Positions 7,761 to 15,699 of a DNA stretch of 26,908 nt are shown one piece after another; the first letter of the stretch is position 1; each line of letters starts with the position of its first letter. The stretch comes from RZYP01 sp964386405 (lineage in GTDB: Bacteria > Bacillota > Negativicutes > Acidaminococcales > Acidaminococcaceae). Location: the NCBI GenBank assembly GCA_964386405.1, contig CAYLRW010000017.1, positions 1-26,908 on the forward strand, given 5' to 3'. The notes under the pieces are model-generated. The model made no database searches, had not been told where the DNA came from, and was given only the letters and a program-made list of their open reading frames with translations. The translations under genes were made by a program, and so were the position numbers.

Positions 7761-8980
7761 TATTTTAGTTTTCCTTGTTTCATCAAGGCACGAACAGTAA
7801 GTGGCAGTCCGAACAAAGTAATGAAGCCGGTTGCATCAGCTTGGTTATAAACTTCGTCAGCGCCGAAGGTTACATATTCCTGGCTGTAGAGAGAGTATGG
7901 TGATTTAGCGCCTGCGCTCATAACATTGCCTTTATAGAGTTTCAAACGAACAGTGCCGGTAACAGTTTTTTGTGTTTCATCAACAAAAGCTGCTAATGCT
8001 TCGCGCAAAGGAGAGAACCACATGCCATCATATACCAATTCTGCATATTTGATACCAACCAATTGTTTATAATGGTTGGTTGCACGATCCAGGCAGAGGT
8101 TTTCCAATTCATTGTGTGCATAATAAATGATGGTGCCGCCAGGAGTTTCATAAATACCGCGGGATTTCATGCCAACAAGACGGTTTTCAACCATATCGCA
8201 GATGCCAACGCCATTACGGATGCCGATTGCATTCAGAGTTTCGACAATTTTAGCAGGGCTCAGTTTAGTGCCATTGACGGCAACAGGTACGCCTTGTTCA
8301 AATTCGAGTTCCACGTATTCAGCTTTATCCGGAGCTTTTTCCGGAGTATTGGTAACGATGAAGAGTTCATCTTTTGGTGCATTCCAAGGATCTTCCAGAT
8401 CAGAGCCTTCATGGCTGAGGTGCCACATGTTGCGGTCCATGCTATAGTCATGAGCTTTAGTAACAGGAATTGGAATATTGTGTGCTTCTGCAAAGTCGAT
8501 AGCATCTTCACGGGAACGGATATTCCATTCACGCCAAGGAACAATAACTGACAATTGCGGTGCCAAAGCTTTAACAGATACTTCAAAACGAACCTGGTCG
8601 TTGCCTTTGCCGGTAGCGCCGTGAGCAACAGCGTCTGCACCTTCTGCCAAAGCAATTTCCACAAGTTTCTTAGCAATTAACGGACGGGCAAAAGAAGTGC
8701 CTAAGAGATATTTTTTCTCATAAACAGCACCGGCTTTTACTACTGGCCAAACATAATCAGCAATAAACTCCTCTTTCAAGTCCAGAATGAAGCATTTGCT
8801 TGCACCGGATTTTAATGCTTTATCATAAACAGGATCAAGTTCGGCACCTTGTCCAAGGTCTGCCGTTACCGCGATAACTTCACAGTTGTTATAGTTCTCT
8901 TTCAGCCAAGGAATGATAACTGATGTATCCAAACCTCCGGAATAAGCCAATACTACTTTCTTAATGTCTTTTTTGTTCAT
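7760..8980 (-). CDS. argG: Argininosuccinate synthase
   Basis: Joins citrulline and aspartate using ATP to give argininosuccinate. 406 residues, standard length. The N-type ATP pyrophosphatase loop SGGLDTS is at residues 14-20, and GATGKGNDQVRFE is the conserved substrate-binding block. The ATG has a GGGGG Shine-Dalgarno about 11 bases upstream. An 80-base gap separates it from argF, larger than other gaps in the operon; I found no convincing promoter or terminator in that gap, so read-through from argF is assumed. Confidence 0.98.
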   Translation of the reverse strand: MNKKDIKKVVLAYSGGLDTSVIIPWLKENYNNCEVIAVTADLGQGAELDPVYDKALKSGASKCFILDLKEEFIADYVWPVVKAGAVYEKKYLLGTSFARPLIAKKLVEIALAEGADAVAHGATGKGNDQVRFEVSVKALAPQLSVIVPWREWNIRSREDAIDFAEAHNIPIPVTKAHDYSMDRNMWHLSHEGSDLEDPWNAPKDELFIVTNTPEKAPDKAEYVELEFEQGVPVAVNGTKLSPAKIVETLNAIGIRNGVGICDMVENRLVGMKSRGIYETPGGTIIYYAHNELENLCLDRATNHYKQLVGIKYAELVYDGMWFSPLREALAAFVDETQKTVTGTVRLKLYKGNVMSAGAKSPYSLYSQEYVTFGADEVYNQADATGFITLFGLPLTVRALMKQGKLK

Positions 8981-9060
8981 TGTAGATGCATCCCCCTAAA
9001 ATTCATCACTTATTTATCTTTAATAAAAGTACTGTAATCAGCATACTTTCATAAGATTGT

Positions 9061-10002
9061 TTAAATCTTTTCGTCACTCATCAGCAACGCCATAATAGCT
9101 TTTTGCACATGCAAACGATTCTCTGCCTGGTCAAAAACGACAGAATGTGGTCCCTCGATAACCTCTTCGGTTATTTCTTCGCCGCGGTGTGCAGGCAGAC
9201 AATGTAGTACTATCGCATCAGGTCTGGCGACCTTCAGAAGCTCCGCATTGATCTGATAGTCTCCGAGTGCTTCCTTGCGGATAGATTGTTCGCCTTCCTG
9301 ACCCATTGATGCCCAGACATCCGTATAAAGAACGTCAGCACCTTTCGCGGCCTCAAACAAATCTTCTTCTATTTCAATGGTACAACCCGTTTTTTTAGCT
9401 TCTTCACAGGCTTCTCTAAAAATTACCAAGTCTGGCTGATAGCCTTTAGGGCAAGCACAAACCATATTCATGCCGACCTTGGCACAGGCAACCATCAAAG
9501 AATTGGTCATGTTATTACCATCGCCCACATAAACAAGTTTACGGCCCTTCAAGACTTCTTTATGTTCCATGATAGTGAAAAGGTCAGTCAATGCCTGGCA
9601 AGGATGTTCCAGGTCTGTCAAACCATTGATAACAGGAATGGAAGCGAATTCTGCAAGTTCTTTAACTGCATCATGAGAAAAAGTACGGATCATAATGCCG
9701 TCAGCAAAGCGGGAAAGTACTCTGGCCGTATCACGTACAGGTTCCCCACGACCAACCTGAGAAGAAGAATCGTTCAAGTAAATAGGATGTCCACCCAACT
9801 GGAAAAAACCTGTTTCGAAGGAAACCCTTGTCCGTGTGGAAGCCTTGGAGAAAATCATGACAAGTGTCTTGCCCTTCAGATATTGATGCGGTTCCCCTTT
9901 TTTTTGTTTTTGCTTCAGCTTCTTGGCAACATCGAATATCGTTGCTACTTCACCAACGGACAGATCATTCATCGATATTAAATCTTTATGTCTTAAGCTC
10001 AT
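9061..10002 (-). CDS. argF: Ornithine carbamoyltransferase
   Basis: Forms citrulline from ornithine and carbamoyl phosphate. 313 residues. Carbamoyl-phosphate loop STRTR is at 55-59, HPCQ at 133-136, DVWASMG at 228-234 and the ornithine-binding HCLPAHRG at 267-274. The biosynthetic assignment comes from its position in a complete arg operon, 22 bases after argD. No carbamate kinase or arginine deiminase gene is nearby, which argues against the catabolic ArcB role. Carbamoyl-phosphate synthase genes are not in the window. The ATG is preceded by AGAGG. Confidence 0.97.
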   Translation of the reverse strand: MSLRHKDLISMNDLSVGEVATIFDVAKKLKQKQKKGEPHQYLKGKTLVMIFSKASTRTRVSFETGFFQLGGHPIYLNDSSSQVGRGEPVRDTARVLSRFADGIMIRTFSHDAVKELAEFASIPVINGLTDLEHPCQALTDLFTIMEHKEVLKGRKLVYVGDGNNMTNSLMVACAKVGMNMVCACPKGYQPDLVIFREACEEAKKTGCTIEIEEDLFEAAKGADVLYTDVWASMGQEGEQSIRKEALGDYQINAELLKVARPDAIVLHCLPAHRGEEITEEVIEGPHSVVFDQAENRLHVQKAIMALLMSDEKI

Positions 10003-10024
10003 ATCATCCAGCCTCTCACTCTAA

Positions 10025-11215
10025 TCAGAATTCCGGAAATACTTCGGCCAAAACAGCCATCAAAGCGTCAATTTCCGCTTTGGTAATAATCAGCGGCGGC
10101 ACAAGACGAATGACATTGCCAGCAGTACAATTGATGATCATGCCCTTTTGCAGGCAGGCATCAACAACTGGTTTGCCCGGTTTGGACAGTTCCATGCCCA
10201 AGAGCAGGCCACGGCCACGTACTTCAATTATTTTATCCGGGAACTTCTTTTGTAAAGCCTCCAGCTGGGTTTTAAAATAAGCACCGGTTTCTGCAGCTTT
10301 AGCGGCAAAATTTTCTTCACGCATTACCTTTAAAGAGGCATTAGCAGCCGCACAAGCCAAAGGATTGCCGCCGAAAGTAGAACCATGATCACCGGCAGCA
10401 AAAACATGTGCCAGCCGCTCAGTAGTCAAGAAAGCTGCTACTGGGAAACCACCGCCCAAAGCTTTAGCCAAAGTCATAACATCTGGTTTGGCACCGCTGT
10501 ATTCCCAGGCAAACCATTTGCCGCTGCGGCAAAAGCCAGTCTGAATTTCATCAAAGATAAGGAGTGCATCATATTTATCGCACAAAGCGCGAACTTGTTG
10601 TAAATATTCATCTGAAGGAACATGCACACCGCCTTCACCTTGAATAGGCTCAAGGATAACGCCGCAAACATCTTCGCCCATCAACTCTTCAAGTGCCTTG
10701 ATGTCACCATATTCCGCATAGTCAAAACCAGTAGGCAGCGGTTCATAACCTTTTTGGTATTTTGGCTGCCCCGTAGCAGTCAAAGTAGCTAACGTGCGGC
10801 CATGAAAAGAATGCATGGCAGAAATTATTCTTTGTTTGCCTGCAGCCTTCTGATGACCATATTTGCGTGCCAGCTTTAAAGCACCTTCATTGGCTTCAGC
10901 ACCACTGTTGCAGATAAAACTACGGTCAAAACCGCTTACTTCAGACAGCAGCTTGGCTAAATCCGCCTGCACTTTTGTATAGTACAGATTAGAACAATGA
11001 ATAAGTTTGCCAGCCTGTTCAGCGATGGCCTTAACCAATACCGGGTGAGCATGTCCAAGCGCATTGACAGCGATACCCGCCAGAAAATCGAGGTATTCAT
11101 TGCCATCCATGTCATAAAGTTTGCAACCTTTGCCATGGTCGAGTACGATTTGATTCCGGCTGAAAACCGGCAAATAATATTTTTCAGTTTCTGCGATAAC
11201 TGTTTCTTGATTCAT
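10025..11215 (-). CDS. argD: Acetylornithine aminotransferase
   Basis: A class III PLP-dependent aminotransferase converting N-acetylglutamate semialdehyde to N-acetylornithine with glutamate as donor. 396 residues. The PLP lysine is Lys251 in TLAKALGGGFP, with the ring-binding Asp222 in the IFDEIQTG motif; SGAEANEGALKLARK and STFGGNPLACAA are also typical. Position between argB and argF supports ArgD over ornithine or GABA aminotransferases. GAGGGG lies about 7 bases before the ATG. Confidence 0.96.
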   Translation of the reverse strand: MNQETVIAETEKYYLPVFSRNQIVLDHGKGCKLYDMDGNEYLDFLAGIAVNALGHAHPVLVKAIAEQAGKLIHCSNLYYTKVQADLAKLLSEVSGFDRSFICNSGAEANEGALKLARKYGHQKAAGKQRIISAMHSFHGRTLATLTATGQPKYQKGYEPLPTGFDYAEYGDIKALEELMGEDVCGVILEPIQGEGGVHVPSDEYLQQVRALCDKYDALLIFDEIQTGFCRSGKWFAWEYSGAKPDVMTLAKALGGGFPVAAFLTTERLAHVFAAGDHGSTFGGNPLACAAANASLKVMREENFAAKAAETGAYFKTQLEALQKKFPDKIIEVRGRGLLLGMELSKPGKPVVDACLQKGMIINCTAGNVIRLVPPLIITKAEIDALMAVLAEVFPEF

Positions 11216-11242
11216 CCCTTATCCCCTCTAACAATAGATTTA

Positions 11243-12130
11243 TTATTCTTTAACTACTTCCGTGCCTACGCCTGAATCGCTGAAAATCTCCATCAGAATA
11301 GTATGGGGCTCGCGGCCATCAATGATGTGTGTTTTATGTGCGCCGCCGGAAAGAGCCGTAATACAAGCCTTTACTTTTGGGATCATGCCGCCGTCGATAT
11401 TGCCGCGGATGATCAGCTCCTGTGCTTTTTCGAAGGTTAATGTAGAAATGAAGCTGTTTTCATCCCTGTAATCAGAATAAATTCCTCGGACATCAGTCAA
11501 CACAAGTAGTTTTTCCGCTTTCAACGCACCGGCAATTTCACCGGCAACACTGTCAGCATTGATGTTATAAGTTTCACCGTTAACGCCTACACCGGTAGGA
11601 GCAATAACAGGAATAAAGTCATTATCCAATAAAATATTGATCAATTCGGTATTAATTTTTTCTACATTACCAACAAAACCAATGTCAACGAGATTTACTT
11701 CGCCATTTTCGTAAACATCAGCCAAATGTTTTTTTGCTTGCACAAGATTAGCATCCTTGCCGTTCAGACCAACTGCGCGTCCGCCTAAAAGATTAAGGCG
11801 TACAACCAGATCCGTGTTGATTTTTCCGACCAGTACCATCTCCGCCAGTTCAACGCTTTCAGCATCGGTAACCCTGAGGCCGCTGACGAATTGAGTCTTT
11901 TTACCAGCCTTTTGCAGCATAGCAGTAATTTCCGGTCCGCCGCCATGAACTACAACTGGTCTCAGACCTGCACAGCGCAAAAATACGATGTCTTGAAGAA
12001 CTTTATTTTTTATTTCGTCATTTAGCATAGCGTTGCCGCCGTATTTCACAACTACTGTCTTGCCTTTGAAATCTCTCAAATATGGTAAAGCTTCAACTAA
12101 TGTATTGATTTGTTCTTCTCTGATTAACAT
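11243..12130 (-). CDS. argB: Acetylglutamate kinase
   Basis: Phosphorylates N-acetylglutamate, usually the committed and often arginine-inhibited step in organisms that use ArgJ. 295 residues. ATP-binding Lys29 lies in VVKYGGNAM (27-35) and HGGGPEI spans 62-68, both amino-acid-kinase family signatures. The extra N-terminal stretch (MLIREEQINTLVEALPYL) resembles the helix of arginine-sensitive hexameric enzymes, so feedback inhibition is possible; this is an inference from the family. AAGGGG lies 8 bases before the ATG. Confidence 0.97.
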   Translation of the reverse strand: MLIREEQINTLVEALPYLRDFKGKTVVVKYGGNAMLNDEIKNKVLQDIVFLRCAGLRPVVVHGGGPEITAMLQKAGKKTQFVSGLRVTDAESVELAEMVLVGKINTDLVVRLNLLGGRAVGLNGKDANLVQAKKHLADVYENGEVNLVDIGFVGNVEKINTELINILLDNDFIPVIAPTGVGVNGETYNINADSVAGEIAGALKAEKLLVLTDVRGIYSDYRDENSFISTLTFEKAQELIIRGNIDGGMIPKVKACITALSGGAHKTHIIDGREPHTILMEIFSDSGVGTEVVKE

Positions 12131-12162
12131 AGCACATACCCCTTTATCGTATATTTTGTCTT

Positions 12163-13371
12163 CTATGTATGATATTCTCCGTTAATTTTTACATATTCAT
12201 AGCTGAAATCACAAGTCCAGACTGTTGCCTTTTCTTTGCCTGCGGCCAAATCAACCGTAATGCTGATATCATGTTCGGCCATGATAGAAGTCAATTCTTC
12301 CAGCGGCACGCCAACATTAAGACCATTTTCCACTAATCTTACGCCGCCAATGCTCAATGTTACATGATCTGCCTGCATTTCTGCTCCGGAATAACCGGCA
12401 GCGCAAACGATACGCCCCCAATTTGGGTCTTCACCAAAGAAAGCAGTTTTGACCAGTGGTGACTTTGCAATAGCCATAGCAGCCATTTTGGCATCTGCAA
12501 AAGACGCTGCGCCTATAATGTTTACCTCAAGAAACTTAGTTGCGCCTTCGCCGTCGTGTGCAATCATCTTTGCCAAATCTTGTGCTGCACGCAGGAACGC
12601 TTCGAAGAAAACAGGGTAATCAGGATGTTCTTCTGACAAAATAATCTCATTTTCAGCTAATCCATTGGCAAGTACAATCATGCTGTCATTAGTACTGGTA
12701 TCACCATCAACAACGACCATATTGAAAGACTTATCCGCTACAGCTTTAACAGTTCTTTTCAACACATCAGGAGCAATCGCCGCATCAGTCGTGATGAAAG
12801 TAAGCATGGTAGCCATGTTAGGATGAATCATCCCAGCGCCTTTGGCAATGCCGGCAATTCTTGCTTTCTTGCCGCCTAGCTCAAATTCATAAGCAATTTT
12901 TTTAACAAAAGTATCCGTTGTCTGAATAGCAAGAGCAGCACTTTCGCCCTCATTTTCATCCATTTTATCAACAGCATCAGCGATACCTGTTCTTACCTTA
13001 TCCATCGGCAAGAAATGACCAATAACACCTGTTGAACAAACATAAACACCTTTTTCGTCAATATCTAATAATCCTGCAGTGAAAGAAGCCATTTCTCTGG
13101 CATCAGCCAAACCTTTTTCACCGGTACAAGCGTTAGCACAACCTGAGTTCACAACGATAGCCTGCGCATAAGGCTGTTTAGCCGCTTCACGGCTAACAGT
13201 TACTGGTGCCGCACACATTTTGTTTTGTGTGAAGACCGCACCGGCTGCTGCTGGAACAGTACTCATAATAACCGCTACGTCTTCTTTACCGCTTACTTTA
13301 ATGCCTGCCTTTACACCGGCAGCAACGAACCCCTGAGGAGCCGTCAGCCAACCGTCTATTTGTTTTATCAT
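12163..13371 (-). CDS. argJ: Glutamate N-acetyltransferase / amino-acid acetyltransferase (ArgJ)
   Basis: Transfers the acetyl group from acetylornithine to glutamate, recycling acetyl; many members also use acetyl-CoA. 402 residues. The self-cleavage site KGAGMIHPNMATML is visible, with Thr188 as the N-terminal nucleophile of the beta chain. Its presence, with no argA or argE in the window, indicates the cyclic arginine route. Mono- or bifunctionality cannot be told from sequence alone. The ATG has a perfect AAGGAGG 8 bases upstream and follows argC by 13 bases. Confidence 0.97.
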   Translation of the reverse strand: MIKQIDGWLTAPQGFVAAGVKAGIKVSGKEDVAVIMSTVPAAAGAVFTQNKMCAAPVTVSREAAKQPYAQAIVVNSGCANACTGEKGLADAREMASFTAGLLDIDEKGVYVCSTGVIGHFLPMDKVRTGIADAVDKMDENEGESAALAIQTTDTFVKKIAYEFELGGKKARIAGIAKGAGMIHPNMATMLTFITTDAAIAPDVLKRTVKAVADKSFNMVVVDGDTSTNDSMIVLANGLAENEIILSEEHPDYPVFFEAFLRAAQDLAKMIAHDGEGATKFLEVNIIGAASFADAKMAAMAIAKSPLVKTAFFGEDPNWGRIVCAAGYSGAEMQADHVTLSIGGVRLVENGLNVGVPLEELTSIMAEHDISITVDLAAGKEKATVWTCDFSYEYVKINGEYHT

Positions 13372-13384
13372 TTAATTCGCCTCC

Positions 13385-14419
13385 TTAAGGATATATCGGC
13401 AATTGTCTTAACCCTGTTGTTTCCTCTATACCAAACATCACGTTCATATTCTGTACAGCTTGTCCTGCCGCGCCTTTTACCAAATTATCAATGGCAGACA
13501 TGGCAATAATGCGACCGGTACGCCTGTCAATCTCCCAGCCTATATCTACATAGTTAGAGGCTCTGACATTCTTGATTTCCGGGCAGGCACCTTTACCAAG
13601 CACTCTTATGAAAAATTCTTCATCATAAAGCTCATTGTAAGCCTTTGCCACCTGCGCATCAGTTACACCTTGCTTCAGGTTAGCATAGCAGGTCGAAAGA
13701 ATACCTCGGTCAACCGGCAAAAGGTGAGGCGTGAACTGAATAATAACCTCTTCACCGGCAAAATCAGAATAGGCTTGCTCGATTTCCGGCGTATGGCGAT
13801 GACTGGCAACACCATAGGCATGGAAATTCTCATTTACAGAACAATAAAGACTGCCAACTTTTAAGCTGCGTCCTGCGCCGGTAGTACCCGACTTGGCATC
13901 AACAATGACGCCTTTTGTTTCAATCAGACCAGCCTTGAATAAAGGCACAAGAGCCAGAATACTGCAAGTCGTATAGCAGCCAGGATTGGCAAGGATTGTT
14001 GCTCCCTTAACTTCTTCTCTATATAGCTCGGTAAGACCATAAACAGCATTTGCTGTTGGGTCTTCATGTTTCAGCTTGTACCACTCTTCAAAAACCTTGT
14101 GATCCTTAAATCTATAATCTCCGCCTAAATCAATGATACGCACCTTGCTGTTTCGCAGCTGGGAACCAATTTTCATGGCATGCCCGTGCGGCAGCGCGAT
14201 AAAAATAACATCGCTGTCAGCGGCAATCTGCTCAATTTCTTGCATACTAGCTAGTTCACGGCTAACCCGTTTTGCCAAATGCGGATACATCGCCGCAATA
14301 TTTTCCCCTGTACTACTCTCTGAGGTAATAACTCCAAGTTCCACCTCTGGGTGGCCATCAAGCAACCTCAAAAGTTCAACGCCGGCGTACCCTGTTGCTC
14401 CAATAACGCTAGCCTTCAT
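13385..14419 (-). CDS. argC: N-acetyl-gamma-glutamyl-phosphate reductase
   Basis: Reduces N-acetylglutamyl phosphate to the semialdehyde with NADPH. From ATG 14419 the product is 344 residues. It has the Rossmann start MKASVIGATGYAGVELLRLL and catalytic Cys148 in NPGCYTT. The start is chosen because GAGGAGG lies 6 bases upstream. Earlier in-frame ATGs at 14425, which overlaps the Shine-Dalgarno, and 14455, which would lie upstream of the probable transcription start, are not favoured. It is the first gene of the arg operon. Confidence 0.96.
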   Translation of the reverse strand: MKASVIGATGYAGVELLRLLDGHPEVELGVITSESSTGENIAAMYPHLAKRVSRELASMQEIEQIAADSDVIFIALPHGHAMKIGSQLRNSKVRIIDLGGDYRFKDHKVFEEWYKLKHEDPTANAVYGLTELYREEVKGATILANPGCYTTCSILALVPLFKAGLIETKGVIVDAKSGTTGAGRSLKVGSLYCSVNENFHAYGVASHRHTPEIEQAYSDFAGEEVIIQFTPHLLPVDRGILSTCYANLKQGVTDAQVAKAYNELYDEEFFIRVLGKGACPEIKNVRASNYVDIGWEIDRRTGRIIAMSAIDNLVKGAAGQAVQNMNVMFGIEETTGLRQLPIYP

Positions 14420-14446
14420 ATCCATCCTCCTCTTTGCATGTTTATT

Positions 14447-14476
14447 ATTATACAACTAACGTGAATTTTTTTGCAA
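14447..14476 (-). promoter_or_regulatory. Promoter of the argCJBDFGH operon
   Basis: TTGCAA (14476-14471), an 18-base spacer and TATAAT (14452-14447) lie just before argC. The expected start near 14440 gives a short leader of about 20 bases that includes the GAGGAGG ribosome-binding site. Confidence 0.75.
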
Positions 14477-14477
14477 G
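14460..14477. promoter_or_regulatory. Predicted ARG box (ArgR/AhrC operator)
   Basis: The plus strand reads CGTGAATTTTTTTGCAAG, matching the B. subtilis ARG-box pattern (remembered consensus CATGAATAAAAATKCAAK) in the TGAAT and TGCAAG blocks at correct spacing. It covers the -35 and part of the spacer of the argC promoter, so arginine-dependent repression is expected. No argR gene is in the window. Confidence 0.6.
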
Positions 14478-14547
14478 TATTTTTATAAAAAAATAGGCAG
14501 ATAATGAATAATAGCCGGCAAACATGATGTTTACTAGCTTATACGGG

Positions 14548-14561
14548 TATATTTTTATTCA
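14548..14561. promoter_or_regulatory. Possible second ARG box
   Basis: TATATTTTTATTCA resembles a degenerate ARG box (TNNATWWWWATTCA) about 90 bases upstream of the first site. In other species an auxiliary box at such a distance can support looping. The match sits in very A+T-rich DNA, so chance is a real alternative. Confidence 0.3.
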
Positions 14562-14659
14562 AAATCATTTATTTTTATACATTGTTTATGCAATAAATTC
14601 ATTCCTGCTTTTACCATAAAAATAAGTCTTACAAGTGTGTACAACAGGAAACACTCCCC

Positions 14660-14677
14660 AATTGTATAAATACAATT
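14660..14677. repeat. Inverted repeat AATTGTA-N4-TACAATT, with a third half-site nearby
   Basis: A perfect 7-bp inverted repeat around TAAA; the half-site AATTGTA recurs at 14689-14695. It lies in the 370-base A+T-rich gap between argC and the glycosyltransferase gene, about 100 bases upstream of the latter's possible promoter. It looks like an operator, but no regulator can be named. Confidence 0.35.
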
Positions 14678-14757
14678 TTACTACTATTAATTGTAATAAT
14701 CAAAACTTTTTTCCGTGCATCATTATGATTTTACGCTATGCTTCTAACATTTTCCGC

Positions 14758-14786
14758 TAGCCATTAATATTCATTTCGGTTAAAAT
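14758..14786 (+). promoter_or_regulatory. Possible promoter of the glycosyltransferase gene
   Basis: TAGCCA (14758-14763), a 17-base spacer and TAAAAT (14781-14786) lie 40 bases before the ATG. The -10 matches 5 of 6 and the -35 4 of 6 to consensus. Elsewhere in 14478-14757 I see only A+T-rich DNA and the repeats listed. Confidence 0.4.
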
Positions 14787-14826
14787 TAGTAATGAGCAGT
14801 TTATTCTTATTCGGAGGTTCCTGCCA

Positions 14827-15639
14827 ATGAAAAAAATTGGTTTCATATTAGTCTTTCTTCTTATATTTTTGTTCTTCCCTTTCCCCAAAAATATTGGCCC
14901 TCAAAATAAACCGGATTTGAAGTCAGCCACCAGTTCTGTCGAAACAACAGTGAAAAATTCGGAGTTTTCACCACTTTCCTTCCTGCCGGCTCCTGATTCA
15001 TGGCCAAGGCCTTTGTACCTTGTTTGGCAAGCAGCGCATATCAAACAACCTGTACAAGAAAAAGTGAATAAGGATGCCTGGGTAAAAATTGATACACTAC
15101 CGGCAACATTACCGCAAGCTGTGGTAGCCATAGAAGACCACCGTTTTTATGAGCATAGTGGCATAGATGTTGATGGAATTTTCCGTGCCCTCCTGGCAAA
15201 TATACAAGCTGATGAAATAGTGCAAGGAGGCAGCACCATTACCCAGCAACTTATCAAAAATGCTTTGCTTTCCTCAACTCAAACCGTCGAACGCAAGACT
15301 TTGGAAATTTTTTTGGCTTTAATTGTGGAAAGCAGCTATTCCAAAGACGATATTCTGGAGATGTATCTGAACAGCGCTTATTTTGGTGCAGGAGCCTACG
15401 GTGTCGCACAAGCTGCTGATACCTACTTTGCCAAGACTCCTGATGAACTTACGCTGGCCGAGTCGGCTACTCTGGCAGGTTTGCTGAATGCGCCTTCCGT
15501 TCTGAACCCTTATCAAAATCCGGAAGACTGCAAAAATCGCCGTAATCTGGTTTTAAAAACCATGGCAAAACGGGGAATGATTACCGGAGCCCTGGCAACA
15601 AGTGCCAGCAGCGAAGAAATCATTCTGCGCGGAAAATAA
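14827..15639 (+). CDS. Monofunctional peptidoglycan glycosyltransferase (GT51)
   Basis: Polymerises lipid II into glycan strands at the outer face of the cytoplasmic membrane. The 270-residue protein has an N-terminal hydrophobic anchor (about residues 4-20), a linker, then the complete GT51 domain: EDHRFYEHSG with catalytic Glu103, GGSTITQQLIKN (134-145), RKTLE (156-160) and YLNSAYFGAGAYGVAQAA (180-197). It ends shortly after the glycosyltransferase fold, with no transpeptidase domain. This is MtgA-like architecture and not a class A penicillin-binding protein. CGGAGG lies 9 bases before the ATG. It is a single-gene unit convergent with pgi. Confidence 0.9.
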   Translation: MKKIGFILVFLLIFLFFPFPKNIGPQNKPDLKSATSSVETTVKNSEFSPLSFLPAPDSWPRPLYLVWQAAHIKQPVQEKVNKDAWVKIDTLPATLPQAVVAIEDHRFYEHSGIDVDGIFRALLANIQADEIVQGGSTITQQLIKNALLSSTQTVERKTLEIFLALIVESSYSKDDILEMYLNSAYFGAGAYGVAQAADTYFAKTPDELTLAESATLAGLLNAPSVLNPYQNPEDCKNRRNLVLKTMAKRGMITGALATSASSEEIILRGK

Positions 15640-15648
15640 GAATATGTG

Positions 15649-15686
15649 AACAAAGGCCTTACAGCATTAGCTGTAAGGCCTTTGTT
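15649..15686. terminator. Bidirectional intrinsic terminator between the glycosyltransferase gene and pgi
   Basis: A perfect 17-bp stem with arms AACAAAGGCCTTACAGC and GCTGTAAGGCCTTTGTT around a 4-base ATTA loop. It starts 10 bases after the glycosyltransferase stop and lies 14 bases beyond the pgi stop. The plus-strand tail is CTTTATT; the minus-strand tail is less T-rich, so the plus direction is likely stronger. Confidence 0.85.
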
Positions 15687-15699
15687 CTTTATTAAACTC

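Noticed and set aside
7230..7850. 206-codon plus-strand open frame opposite argH/argG
   Set aside because: Antisense to two certain genes and spanning their junction; no motif and no ribosome-binding site.
8981..9060. Internal promoter or ARG box in the argF-argG gap
   Set aside because: Only A+T-rich sequence and a TGAAT half-site; no hexamer pair with proper spacing.
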